Position numbers and translations under genes: made by a program | Shown here: positions 23,020 through 33,649 of the stretch, piece after piece | How the letters are laid out: each line of letters begins with the position of its first letter | Position numbering within the stretch: position 1 is the stretch's first letter | Notes under the pieces: generated by a model | Database searches by the model: none | Seen by the model: only the letters and a program-made list of their open reading frames with translations | Told to the model about the DNA's origin: nothing | Source of the DNA: Okapia johnstoni | Lineage: Eukaryota; Chordata; Mammalia; Artiodactyla; Giraffidae | Reading direction: 5' to 3' | NCBI GenBank assembly: GCA_024291935.2 | Contig: CM044308.1 | Coordinates: forward strand, 121,484,501 to 121,548,500 | DNA length: 64,000 nucleotides

Positions 23020-24960
23020 TTTAAAAATTTATTAAATTTTTAATTGAAATATAATTGAATTACAATGTGTTAGTTTCAGTGTGCAACAAAGTGACTCAGA
23101 TACGTACATATATATGTATATCCCAAAGAAAGGCAATGCCAAAGAATGCTCAAACTACCGCACAATTGCACTCATCTCACACGCTAGTAAAGTAATGCTC
23201 AAAATTCTCCAAGCCAGGCTTCAGCAATACGTGAACCGTGAACTTCCAGATGTTCAAGCTGGTTTTAGAAAAGGCAGAGGAACCAGAGATCAAATTGCCA
23301 ACATCCGCTGGATCATCGAAAAAGCAAGAGAGTTCCAGAAAACCATCTATTTCTGCTTTATTAACTATACCAAAGCCTTTGCCTGTGTGGATCACAATAA
23401 ACTGGAAAATTCTGAAAGAGATGGAAATACCAGACCATCTGACCTGTCTCTTGAGAAACCTGTATGCAGGTCAGGAAGCAACAGTTAGAACTGGACGTGG
23501 AACAACAGACTGGTTCCAAATAGGAAAAGGAGTACGTCAAGGCTGTATATTGTCACCCTTCTTATTTAACTTATATGCATCATGAGAAACGCTGGGCTGG
23601 AAGAAACACAAGCTGGAATCAAGATTGCTGGGAGAAATATCAATAACCTCAGATATGCAGATGACACCACCCTTATGGCAGAAAGTGAAAAAGAACTAAA
23701 GAGCCTCTTGATGAAAGTGAAAGAGGAGAGTGAAAAAGTTGGCTTAAAGCTCAACATTCAGAAAAATAAGATCATGGCATCTGGTCCCATAACTTCATGG
23801 GAAGTAGATGGGGAAACAGTGGAAACAGTGTCAGACTTTCTTTTGGGGGGCTCCAAAATCACTGCTGATGGTGATTGCAGCCATGAAATTAAAAGACGCT
23901 TACTCCTTGGAAGGAAGGTTATGACCAACCTAGATAGCATATTTAAAAGCAGAGACATTACTTTGCCAACAAAGGTCCGTCTAGTCAAGGCTATGGTTTT
24001 TCCAGTGGTCACGTATGGATGTGAGAGTTGGACGGTGAAGAAAGCTGAGCACTGAAGAACTGATGCTTTTGAACTGTGGTGTTGGAGAAGACTCTTGAGA
24101 GTCCCTTGGACTGCAAGGAGATCCAGTCAATCCATCCTAAAAGAGATCAATCCTGGGTGTTCATTGGAAAGTCTGATGTTGAAGCTGAAACCCCAATACT
24201 TTGGCCACCTCATGCGAAGGGTTGACTCATTGGAAAAGACTCTAATGCTGGGAAGGATTGGGGGCGGGAGAAGGGGACGACAGAGGATGAGATGGTCGGA
24301 TGGCATCACTGACTCGATGGACATGGGTTTGGGTAGACTCTGGGAGTTGGTGATGGACAGGGAGGCCTGGTGTGCTGCAGTTCATGGGGTCGCAGAGAGT
24401 CGGACACAACTGAGCGACTGAACTGAACGGAACTGAACTGAGCAACTGAACTGAACTGAATACATATTTTTTCAGATTCTTTTCTATCATAGTTTATTCC
24501 AAGATACTGAATATAGTTCCCTGTACTATACAGTAGGTCTTTGTTGTTTATTTTATATATAGTAGTTTGTATCTGCTAAGCCCAAACTCCTAATTTACTC
24601 CCCTCCACCACTTTTCCCCTTTGATAACCGTAAGTTTGTTTTCCATGTCTGTGAGTCTCTTTCTGTTTTGTAAATAAGTTCATTTGTGTCATATTATAGA
24701 TTCCACATATAAGTGATACCATATGATATTTGTCTTTGTCTGGCTTGCTTCACTTAGTATGATAATCTCTAGGTCCATCTGTGTTGCTGTAAATGGCATT
24801 ATTTCATTCTTTTTTATTGGCTGAGTAATATTCCGTTGTATAAATATACCACATCGTCTTTATCCATTTATCTGTTGATGGACATTTAGGTTGCTTCCAT
24901 GTCTTGGCTATTGTAAATGGTGCTGCTGTGAACATTGGGGTAAATGTATCTTTTCAAATT
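23020..24960 (-). mobile_element. Antisense L1 3' end split by BovB
   Basis: The left block 23020-23120 ('taattgaaatataattgaat', 'gtgttagtttcagtgtgcaa') and right block 24462-24960 ('gttccctgtactatacagta', 'tccacatataagtgatacc', 'gatggacatttaggttgct') form one reverse-complement L1 3' UTR and ORF2 end, interrupted by the BovB listed next. Confidence 0.88.
23121..24461 (+). mobile_element. BovB LINE, best-preserved copy
   Basis: Begins in the RT domain ('cccaaagaaaggcaatgcc') and reaches the 3' tail of repeated 'gaactgaact' near 24421-24461. Long open stretches cover V-Q-A-G-F-R-K-G-R-G, the R-Y-A-D-D-T-T box near 23650-23672 and the C-terminal part to 24421. Frames break near 23400 (a short deletion after D-H-N-K-L), 23577 (a missing segment before the ATG) and 24052 (a stop). 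The endonuclease domain is absent (5'-truncated), so it is not autonomous. Confidence 0.93.
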
Positions 24961-24961
24961 A

Positions 24962-25984
24962 GACTGTAAACCCTCTTTAGGGATAAAATTCTCAAGGCGA
25001 CTAGGTCACTCATACCTTTTGCCTTCAGAGTCATTATGTCATTTAATCTTTACAACAAACCTACAATGCAGTTATTATTCTCCACATTTTACAGGTGATC
25101 AATTTGCACAATTCTTTTGTACAAGCTAGAAATTGTTTTAAATTTTATGTGCTTCTTGCCACAATTTAAAATGTGCTTTTTACCACAATAAGCATGTAGC
25201 ATAAATCTTAACCTTTTTTAAGTGTAATGTTAATCATATTAACATCACTGTTCATTTGTACACTTTGGAAAGGTTATTGGCAACAGGTTAAAAATAAAAT
25301 GGCCACAGTCAAATACAATCTGGTCATTTTGAAAATTCAAATTTTAGAAACATACATCAGAAACTTTTTCATTCTTTCTAAAGACAACATTACCAGAAGG
25401 GTTATTGTTCACAAATGTGGTAAAAGTTACTAGAAGGATTATTTTTCACAAATGTGGTAATTAGCCAAAAATTAGTTTTCTTTTTGCCTACACTCTACAC
25501 TCTTCTTATTAAGCATATATATTTGCCCTTTTACTTGTATTTATGATATAGACTTACTTTCAGTCTCACATTGAAGGCCCAGGTCTGATCCATAGAATTA
25601 TTTCACATCCCAGGGATGTAAGAAGAAAATAACAGATTCCAGCCCTCCGACATCACCTAATGTAAGCACAGTTTAGAAAAGAGCTACTGAGTTCAAATTT
25701 GCAAGAGCTGAAGAAAAACTGCATAAAATGGACAGAATTCTTGCCAGGGTAGCTGGCTTAAGACAGCAATAAATCAGTGAGTGAGAATTACAGCACAGGA
25801 TCACATTATTCTGGCTTTGGGGCCTTTATATACACTAAAACCCGGAAGAGCAGAAATCCCCTTGAACTTACATTTGCAAAACGTTGTGTCCATTATTTAT
25901 GTTCTGGGTTTCCTTTTTTTTGGTCTTTATTTCCTCATCCCGCCATCTCTGTCTCTTGGGTGCAGAATCTGCTTACCTATCTGT
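24962..25984. other. Intergenic sequence with a MIR fragment, 5' of RNF43
   Basis: A MIR remnant lies near 25030-25110 ('tcatttaatctttacaacaa', 'ctccacattttacaggtga'), and a 30-bp near-repeat 'agaagggttattgttcacaaatgtggtaa' occurs twice (25396-25424 and 25434-25461, the second with minor changes). A TATA-like 'ctttatatacac' lies at 25826-25837. No gene seen. Confidence 0.5.
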
Positions 25985-26330
25985 TAGTGTGGCCTTGATT
26001 TACGTGCGGGAGCTGGCTTCCTCAGAGAAAGGTATTGAGGACTGAACCGGTGCAGTTTGGCCGTGGCTCAATAGAGGGAGTTGGGGAGCCGAGAGAAGAG
26101 CGAGCTCAGGAACGTGTCTGCTGAAGTGTGCGCGCACCGTGCCCCAGGCAGCCAGGAGGAGGGGGCGGGACTGGGCGGCTGCCTCTGGCTGCTCCACCTC
26201 ACTTTGTGTCAGCAGGTAGAGAGCGTGATTGCAGTCCCAGGGGAGGGAGTCCGAGCTAGAACACCAATTACAAACCACAGGCTTCCTCCTCTAGGGAGTT
26301 GACCCAGAATTGTCTTTCTGGAAGGGAAGC
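25985..26330 (+). promoter_or_regulatory. RNF43: Probable RNF43 promoter and non-coding exon 1
   Basis: A short CpG-rich island in an otherwise CpG-poor window, with a GC box 'ggggcggg' at 26161-26168 and a second 'gggcgg' a few bases on, plus a run of CpGs near 26120-26145. A plausible donor, 'cagcag|gtagag', falls at 26215/26216, giving an untranslated first exon about 2 kb ahead of the coding exon, the arrangement expected for RNF43. The transcription start is not fixed by the sequence. A minus-strand 195-codon frame (26796 to 26209) overlaps this region and is judged a shadow. Confidence 0.55.
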
Positions 26331-28183
26331 ACTCGAATCCTTCCGAACTTTCCAAGTCTATCCATGATTCAGAGACCTTGCCTTCTCCCTTTGGGATTGT
26401 CTGTGTTCCTGGTAGTGAATTGTTGCTGATGTATTTGCTTCTTTGCTCTTTCAAGATCTCATCATTTTTATATGCTGTTTGGGGAGAAAAAGGACTTTTG
26501 TTAGGAAATTTCAGAAATGGTTTTGGATCCTCTCTAAGTGTTTTTAGAGTTCTTGGGGACAGTAGCTCTAACCTTGGAGTAAGTTTCTGCCTTTGACCTG
26601 CATGGATTATTTTTTCAGGCTGCGGAATTTCTCGGCTCCTACCTGCAGTGTGGGGCACTTGGTTTGGTTGCAGAGTAAGAAGGTGGAAGAATGAACTGTA
26701 CTTGGTTAAGCAGTTGAAACCTTTTCTTGAGCAGGATCTATAAAAGCATAATTGAATTTGTTTCACCCCCGTGGATTCCAGTGGGCCCGACAGCACAACA
26801 GGTTTGCAGATTTCTTTTGAAATTCTTTTTTTTCTCCCTCTGCCTCAGCGAAAGAAAAGAATCTATATAACAGGTTCATATTCGATTGCTTGGCTTTTCA
26901 GCACTTATTCTGAAGACTTAATAAGATTTTTTAACTTGACCTCTGAACACAGTGGGCTTTGTGGTTGAAGTGCATTTATATTTACTTAAGGGTGCACATT
27001 TTGAAATCTTAGAATAAGATTTTGTTTGTACAAAGACCCAAATTCTCAAGTGTGCCTAGAAGTAGCACAGATCTACTCTACTCAGGATTATTTTTACTTT
27101 TTCAGGGCATTCTACTTAGAGCCTATAGACTAATCACCTCCTTACTCCCCCTATCTTTGATTCCCCTCCCCCTCAAGGAATTTGAAAACGTGTTAGGAAT
27201 AGTCCTTTGTTTTACTATGAACCCAGAAAATTACAGATTATAAGATCTGGATAATAAAGTAGTTTCCAAAAGCATCTCATGGGAAATCACAGTGCTTGGC
27301 ATTCTCAAGTAGGAGAATAAAAGGTGGAATCCCTAAGATAGAAAGGAAAATAAAGATAGAAATATGAATTTCAACTGGAAAAGATAATTGGAAAGCCAAC
27401 CTTTTCAAATATTCTTCTACTTATGAAAGTTAGAAAAGATTGTGATGCTCAGATTTATCCTGTGAATATGTGAAGACATATAAATTAGCACCTAACTTAC
27501 CGGCAAATCTAGGTAGAAAATTTTAAACTCAGTATATTTAAGTTCATGAAAAGTTATAGGTTCAGTGGGCCTGGAACTTTGGCTACACTGAAATACGGTT
27601 TAATGTTGAAACTTTTATGAATACAGTAGCATCTTTGGCCATCTCAAGGTGTGGTCTGAAATATTGTTCCCTCTCCTTCCCCTTAAAAAAAAAAGCTCTG
27701 TGATCTTTAGTCTTTTACCATTGACAAGTTTTGTAACTTAAAAGGGCCACCTCTTCATTTTCTGAGCTGGAGGTTTTCACTCTCACCTTTGATGCATGGC
27801 CTTAGTCGTTTACTTTGCCTTGTTTTGTTCATTAACATTGGGTTTAGTGGCTCGAGAACTTGTTGCATATGGAAGACCAGCACCAGGTGATCTGACATAA
27901 TAAAAATTCAGGATGTGACATTCAACCTCAAGCAACATTGAAAATTCCAAAGAGAAGTGCGATATCTTTACTAATCATAGTGAAGATGGGAGAAAATGAC
28001 ATACCTGAAGCAGAAGTAGGCTGACAATAACCTTCTTCCCTGCTTGAGCAGGAATACCACCTGTCCTTGGGAATATACTTTAGAGAAAGGAAGGGCCAAA
28101 ACTATGACTCGGCTTTCTGAAACTGAAGCAGAAATTTCTTTTCCTCCGTTTGTCTGGATTTGAGAACCTGCGTTTGGTCTTAG
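26331..28183 (+). other. RNF43 first intron (inferred), repeat-poor
   Basis: No interspersed repeat recognised across nearly 2 kb, unusual for this window. A perfect TCF/LEF core, CCTTTGATG, lies at 27786-27794; RNF43 is a known Wnt/beta-catenin target, so the site is plausible, though such short motifs also occur by chance. The exact intron borders are inferred. Confidence 0.5.
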
Positions 28184-28197
28184 CTAGTGGAAGCAGT

Positions 28198-28236
28198 ATG
28201 TATGGCCGAAGTGCATCGCTGCAGCTGGTAGCATGA
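28198..28236 (+). promoter_or_regulatory. Upstream ORF overlapping the RNF43 start codon
   Basis: ATG at 28198-28200 opens a 12-codon frame ([12 protein letters not shown]) whose TGA at 28234-28236 overlaps the RNF43 ATG at 28233-28235 as ATGA. Both starts have A at -3 and lack G at +4. The uORF is only in the mRNA if the exon begins upstream of 28198, for instance after the acceptor-like 'tttggtcttag' ending at 28183. An alternative AG at 28223-28224 would exclude it. Confidence 0.5.
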
Positions 28237-28484
28237 GTGGTGGCCACCAGCTACAGCTGGCTGCCCTCTGGCCCTGGCTGCTGATGGCTACCCTGCAGGC
28301 AGGCTTTGGACGCACGGGACTGGTACTGGCAGCAGCGGTGGAGTCTGAAAGATCAGCTGAGCAGAAGGCTATTATCAGAGTGATCCCCTTGAAAATGGAC
28401 CCCACAGGAAAACTGAATCTCACTTTGGAAGGCGTGTTTGCTGGTGTTGCTGAAATAACTCCAGCAGAAGGAAAATTAATGCAG
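28233..28484 (+). CDS. RNF43: RNF43 first coding exon (E3 ubiquitin ligase)
   Basis: The 84 codons read as the N-terminus of RNF43, including [15 protein letters not shown] and [19 protein letters not shown], which I recognise as the mammalian protein. RNF43 is a single-pass membrane E3 ligase that ubiquitinates Frizzled/LRP5/6 and so dampens Wnt signalling; R-spondin/LGR relieves it. Residues 1-23 form a hydrophobic signal peptide. From about residue 44 the extracellular protease-associated domain begins; the transmembrane segment and RING finger lie in later exons outside this window. The exon is 252 nt from the ATG, ends in phase 0, and meets a consensus donor, 'atgcag|gtaagg', at 28484/28485. 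The frame then runs on in intron to a meaningless stop. The start was chosen because it is the conserved N-terminus and begins the signal peptide. Confidence 0.97.
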
Positions 28485-28639
28485 GTAAGGATGACTTTGT
28501 TATTTTTCACTTCCCATCTGTTTGAAATATACCTTCCTTCTCCCAAATCAAATTCCACAAAAGGGCTCTGCTGCCTGGCTTTCTATTTGTTTCATCTTGT
28601 TAAACATGTTACTAATTGACATTCTAAAGCAAATCCTGA

Positions 28640-31600
28640 GTTTATACTTGAGAAGAAACATAAATGCTATATTTTATAAGATCATCTGCTTATTTTAACT
28701 CTGATATTCCACTGCATTACATAATAAGACCTTTCTTTCCAAGTGATATATTCTGGACACTTTTTTTTAATAGATGAAATATATGGGCTTGTATTTAATT
28801 AACTCAAAGAGTGTACTTATATCCTGTTTTAGATTTGAGGTGAACACTAAGGAGGTTGATTTTGATGGTCAGCAGCACCCTGACGTTCTAGAGTGCCTTT
28901 GGAGCATATTTGATCACTGTGTCACTTTTAAAATTCAGTCAAGCTTGAATGCTACAGTTGGCCTTATACCATGTGTGGCACCCTAATGCTAAGCCCAAAA
29001 TGGAGAGGATTGGATTACAAAATGGACACAAAGTGTAAACCTGCCTCCTGATCACTTTGGACTTGTCTACACTTAATTTTATTATTTTCAAAAATTTTAA
29101 ATTTAACATCTGTTTTTTTTGACCCACAGAGTTTTTCAGACACAGTTTCTTAGGCTTTGCGGTTGTGACTTTTGCCTATAACTCATTCATAGCTTACTCT
29201 ATATGTGTTTAATTTATGAACTGACTGAGGCCATAGCATTTCATAGATGAATTGCTCATACCCCCCACCCCCACCCTGTAAAGGTAGAGCCTGGAGGACT
29301 CTGCCTTTTTAATGTGGCATTCTAGTATCTTATTCTATAAAGTTATATTACTTATTGATTAAAATTCATTTTATCAAAGGGCATTTCTTGCTGTAGCTCT
29401 TGGTCACAGGTGAAAATGTTGTTAAATATGATTCATCTTAGCATCCAAGCTCAGATTTTTATTGCATGGTATGAACAGAACCAGAATATTGTATTAATTT
29501 AAATTTTGGTCCACTCAAAGGAAAAAGATAAGAAAATTTAACAAATTATAGAACTCTTTGCCCAACACGGATTTTTATGTATATCACTTAGTGGCTCTTC
29601 ATGATCACTTCTTAGGCAATATTTTGAAGCTAGGATAAGTGAAGTGGAAGAAGAATTGGGTGAAAAGGAAGGCTCTGCTATTTAGAAAAAATAGACAGGC
29701 GAAAAGAATGTATCTGGAAAAAATAGTGTAAGAATTTTTGGAAAAGAGTCTATTTAAGTTGAACTTTAGGACAGACTTAGGAATGTCTAAAAGTTGAAAC
29801 CATAAATCATTTTGAATACAACAATTAGGAAACTTCCTTCCTGACTTTACCTGGTTAATACTCTGAAGCATGAGGTATGTACTCCATTTTACTTTCTTGC
29901 CGTAAATAAATTCAGTATGAAATCATATTCTGGTAGCTCTGAGGCCTTGGAAGCTATACTAAACTTTGTGCCTTATTAATGTCCTGTGACAGCATGTTCA
30001 ATGGGTTCATTATATGCTGCATTAAATAGTGTCCTCTTTTATTTTAAAATTTTTGTCTTCTATTATAATACATCTCTACATAAAGTTTCTGTATATTCAT
30101 AAAGGAAAAGATATGTAAGAGATATTAGCTGGCATTCTCTTTGCGATTTATTACTTTGTCAATCTTTATCATGTCTTCTCCTATTTTGCCCTTTTGTCTC
30201 ATGCTGGTAAGTGTTGCTTAATCCTTTTTTTCCACCTATTAACTTTGAGTCTATCACTGTCCTTTGAGTATTGATTCTTCACTTTGTGAAGAGGGAATTT
30301 CACTGTTATTTAGCAAGACTTTTCCAGGCTTTCCAGTAGCTAGTTTGCATCATTGGCAATTTTCAGTCTTTTCTTCACCTTTTCTCTCCATGCAAGCTTC
30401 TTCTATGTCAGGGTCAGTAATAAATTTGTATACCAGCTTAGTATTAATCTCTGGAGATTTTCAGTCTTGGTCCTGGTTTATTGTCTATTAATCAAGTTTT
30501 AATCCACAATAATTACTAAATTTTCTTAATAATCTCTTATGAGAGACTTAAAAAAAAAAACTTTTGAATGAGATACATCAGTTCCTTTTTATCCACTATT
30601 TGATTAACTCTTTCAAAGAAGTCTAGCATGTTAGGGACACATGGTGTACACTTCTAGAATCCATGCTGTTTGTTCCTTATCAGATTACACTGCAACACAG
30701 GTTTACTCAACTGTGGTTAACCAAGCCTTCCACTCAGCTCAAGTTCTGTTTAAATGTCCTAGAGCTGTGCTTTGTTGCACTTTAGCTTTCTTGGTGGATA
30801 TCTGTCCCTTGGTGTCACAAATCCAAAGACAGTCTTCTCTGTTGGTGTTGCAGAATTTTGGATAATTCTATGTATCCTTCTACCTATGAATTATTCGAGC
30901 TGCCTGTTAAGCTTGATTATCTTCAAAGATACAGTTAAGTCTTTGTAAAATGGGGCATGCTATGCATCGGGAAATGTGAAGTTAGAGGACAATGATTTAA
31001 AAAAATAATAATGACTGCGTTATTGTGGTTTCTGTAATTTCCAGAAGTTTCATAAAATCTGACATGTCTTTACATTTTGTTCAGTTATTTCAGTGTATGT
31101 ACTATTTCATAAAGACCAAATTAGCTGGATTTTCATTTGTATTACAATTTGGATTTTCCTTAAACAAAGAGAAACATCTTGTGACAGTGTGCCTCAAATA
31201 TTATTATTCTGTTTAATAATAAAATAGACCATAGAACTTTCTCCGAAAATAATTTTGCTTGTCTCAGCTTCATCTGATGACTATATATATAAGACCAGGT
31301 CTTGGTGAATTTTTGTCCTGATTCTTACGTTTTCTTTTTACCAAGAGTTATATCCATTGTACAGTATATGCTCAGAGTCTTAAATTATAATATTCTCTTT
31401 AAAATACTATAAGAAAGTCAAAATAAAAGAGGAAATGTTGCCTTGGCCATATTTCTTTCATTTCTCACATCGTCTCTTGTCCGTTTCAAAACTCCCCATC
31501 TTAGCCTTGACCAAATTATATTGTTTTCCTTCCTATTTGGCCCAAGAGCCGCTTCTCTACACACCGTATTATTTCAAATCCCTGTGCGGGTTTGCCATTG

Positions 31601-31780
31601 TCTTTAAAGTGTCTACTTAGGTTTCCTCTACATTTGCCAAAATCCTGTCTCTCTCTCTTTTCTGATTTCCTGCTACTTTTTAAATCTGTTTCACATTCAG
31701 TGTCTATATTTAGGATAACCTTCTACCACTCTTCTATCTCAGTATTTCCCTAACTAGCCATCAAAAATCCAGGTCCAAAA
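28640..31780. other. Repeat-poor intronic stretch
   Basis: A/T-rich unique-looking sequence with no recognised SINE or LINE over about 3 kb. Short frames (for example 30264-30491 and 30641-30865) lack splice sites or familiar content. A pyrimidine-rich 31430-31760 block may be a decayed old repeat. Confidence 0.45.
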
Positions 31781-31784
31781 AAAC

Positions 31785-31935
31785 TTTTTTTTATAATTAT
31801 GAGTAATGATGAATGTTAACTAAGCTTATTGTGGTGATCATTTCACAATATGTACGTATGTCAAATCGTGTTATACACCTAAAAATAATACAGTGTTATA
31901 TATCAGTTGTATCTCAGAAAGAAAGAACAGAATGT
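31785..31935 (+). mobile_element. L1M 3' UTR end
   Basis: 'tggtgatcatttcacaata', 'tgttatacacctaaaaataa' and 'tatcagttgtatctcag' match the terminal L1M 3' UTR. The stretch 31936-32740 then shows nothing assignable. Confidence 0.65.
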
Positions 31936-32739
31936 GGGGGACACACACACAAAAAAATTCATGTCAAGGAAACTAATTACTTGGCAGTGTGATAAAGACA
32001 CTGAGAGCGATTACACTATTCTTATTGTTTTGACCATTCTTTCAAATAAACTCTTTTTTTTCTCCTGGCTTTTACAACTGTAGAATGCAAATGAGCTGGA
32101 GCTTATGCACTGTCTCATTGTCCAGCTTTCTGGTTTGTTAACCTCTTATCAACATTTGTTTATATTATTTCTTAGTGATATTGTTGCTACCACTTCTAAA
32201 AATGATTACAGTCCTGTTTTCTTTCTCAGTTCTTGCTCTTTATTAATAAACGTTACTTAGAGGGACAACCCAAAATTCATTTTCCTTCTCCTCAAAGCAG
32301 AAGCCCAAGAGGATCTTAGTGTAGCGCAGGAGAGGTCACTGATTCTTTAACCATCACATTCTTCCTGCTCAGCTGGTTGCCCTGGATTTTCTTAGACTCC
32401 AGGTTAAAGTGATGATCAAGATTAGAATGTGCTTCCCTGAGGCTTCAGACCGACCATGGAAGCTGTGGTGGTGCAGCATTTGGCCAGCAGCAGTGAACAC
32501 CTCCTGGACAAATTCCCCCTCGCACGGTGTCTCTGCTTGCCCCTTCAGTTACCTATTAGTCAACACATAGTTATCCTATCTTTGCATTCTCACTTTATTT
32601 GTAGTCAGGGCCTGAAGTGAACGTTTTGGGGAGGAAGAGAAAACTTCACAGTTTAAGTTTTTACCAGAGCCAGAGAGACAATACTGTATAGCAGACTTGC
32701 AGTTGACAAAGTGATTAAACTATAACTAAAGGGACTTGA

Positions 32740-32900
32740 CTTTTAGCTGCAACCCTGCCACTAAGTAGTTGAGTGACAAAATAGTTTTTTTACCTTTCTA
32801 GGCTTTAGATTTGCATCTGTGTAACTGAACTTGTACCATGCACTTTATATGTACTAGCTCACTGAATCTTCATTATACCTTCAAGAGAGAAATGCAGTCC
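32740..32900 (+). mobile_element. MIR-like SINE fragment
   Basis: 'aaccctgccactaagtagtt', 'tttctaggctttagatttgc' and 'actagctcactgaatcttca' resemble a diverged MIR. Confidence 0.5.
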
Positions 32901-32929
32901 TTTAAAAAAAAAGTTTTAAAGATGAGAGC

Positions 32930-33490
32930 AGATGTTTTTTAATTGTGTTTTTAACTGAAGTAGAGTTAATGTACAATATTATATAAGTTACAGGGCTTCC
33001 CTTGTAGCTCAGTCAGTAGAGTACCTGCAATGCAGGTGACCCGGGTTCAATTCCTGGGTCAGGAAGATCCCCTGGAGAAGGAAATGGCAACACACCCCAG
33101 TATTCTTGCCTGGAGAATTCCATGGACAGAGGAGTCTGATAGGCTACAGTCTATGGGGTCTCAAGAGTTGGACATGACTAAGCACACACAGGACAGCATA
33201 TAAGTTACAAATTTACAATATAGTGATTCACAATTATTGAAGGTATAACTCCATTTATAGTTATTATAAAATATTGGCTATATTCCCTGTGTTGTACAAT
33301 ATATCCTTGTAGCTTATTTTATACATAATAGTTGGTACCTCCTACTGTTTTACCCCTGTATTGCCCCTCCTCTCTCCCCCCACCGGTAGAGCCACTAGTT
33401 TGTTCTCTGTGAGTCTGCTTCTTTTTTTGTTGTTGTTATAGTCAGTAGTTGTTGTATTTTTTAGATTCCACATATAAGTGATATCATACA
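32930..33490 (-). mobile_element. Antisense L1 3' UTR containing a Bov-tA
   Basis: 'gtacaatattatataagtta', 'ttccctgtgttgtacaatat' and 'tccacatataagtgatatc' are antisense L1 3' UTR landmarks. Interrupted by the SINE at 32993-33197. Confidence 0.8.
32993..33197 (+). mobile_element. Bov-tA SINE with clean duplication
   Basis: tRNA-like head 'gggcttcccttgtagctcag' and Bov-A body. Flanked by an exact 12-bp target-site duplication, atataagttaca, at 32981-32992 and 33198-33209, inside the L1 3' UTR. Confidence 0.95.
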
Positions 33491-33640
33491 GCAGACATAC
33501 AGTACTTTTATTTTCACATATTATAGGTAAAGAAATGGAGGCTCAAAGTGAGTCTCAAAGCTGTTTGCCAAAGTCTAAAAGTAAGGGGCACAGCTGGAGC
33601 TTGAACCCCGGAGCTCATGCTTTTCTCACTCTAAAATTTC
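33491..33640 (-). mobile_element. MIR SINE, antisense
   Basis: 'aaagaaatggaggctcaaag', 'ggggcacagctggagcttga' and 'accccggagctcatgc' read as reverse-complement MIR. Confidence 0.7.
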
Positions 33641-33649
33641 GTACGTCTA

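Noticed and set aside
26209..26796. 195-codon minus-strand frame overlapping the RNF43 promoter region
   Set aside because: No recognisable domain, no splice or promoter evidence, and opposite to the gene; a compositional shadow.
28485..28619. Continuation of the RNF43 reading frame past 28484
   Set aside because: The consensus donor at 28484/28485 and the loss of family similarity show that this is intron read-through.
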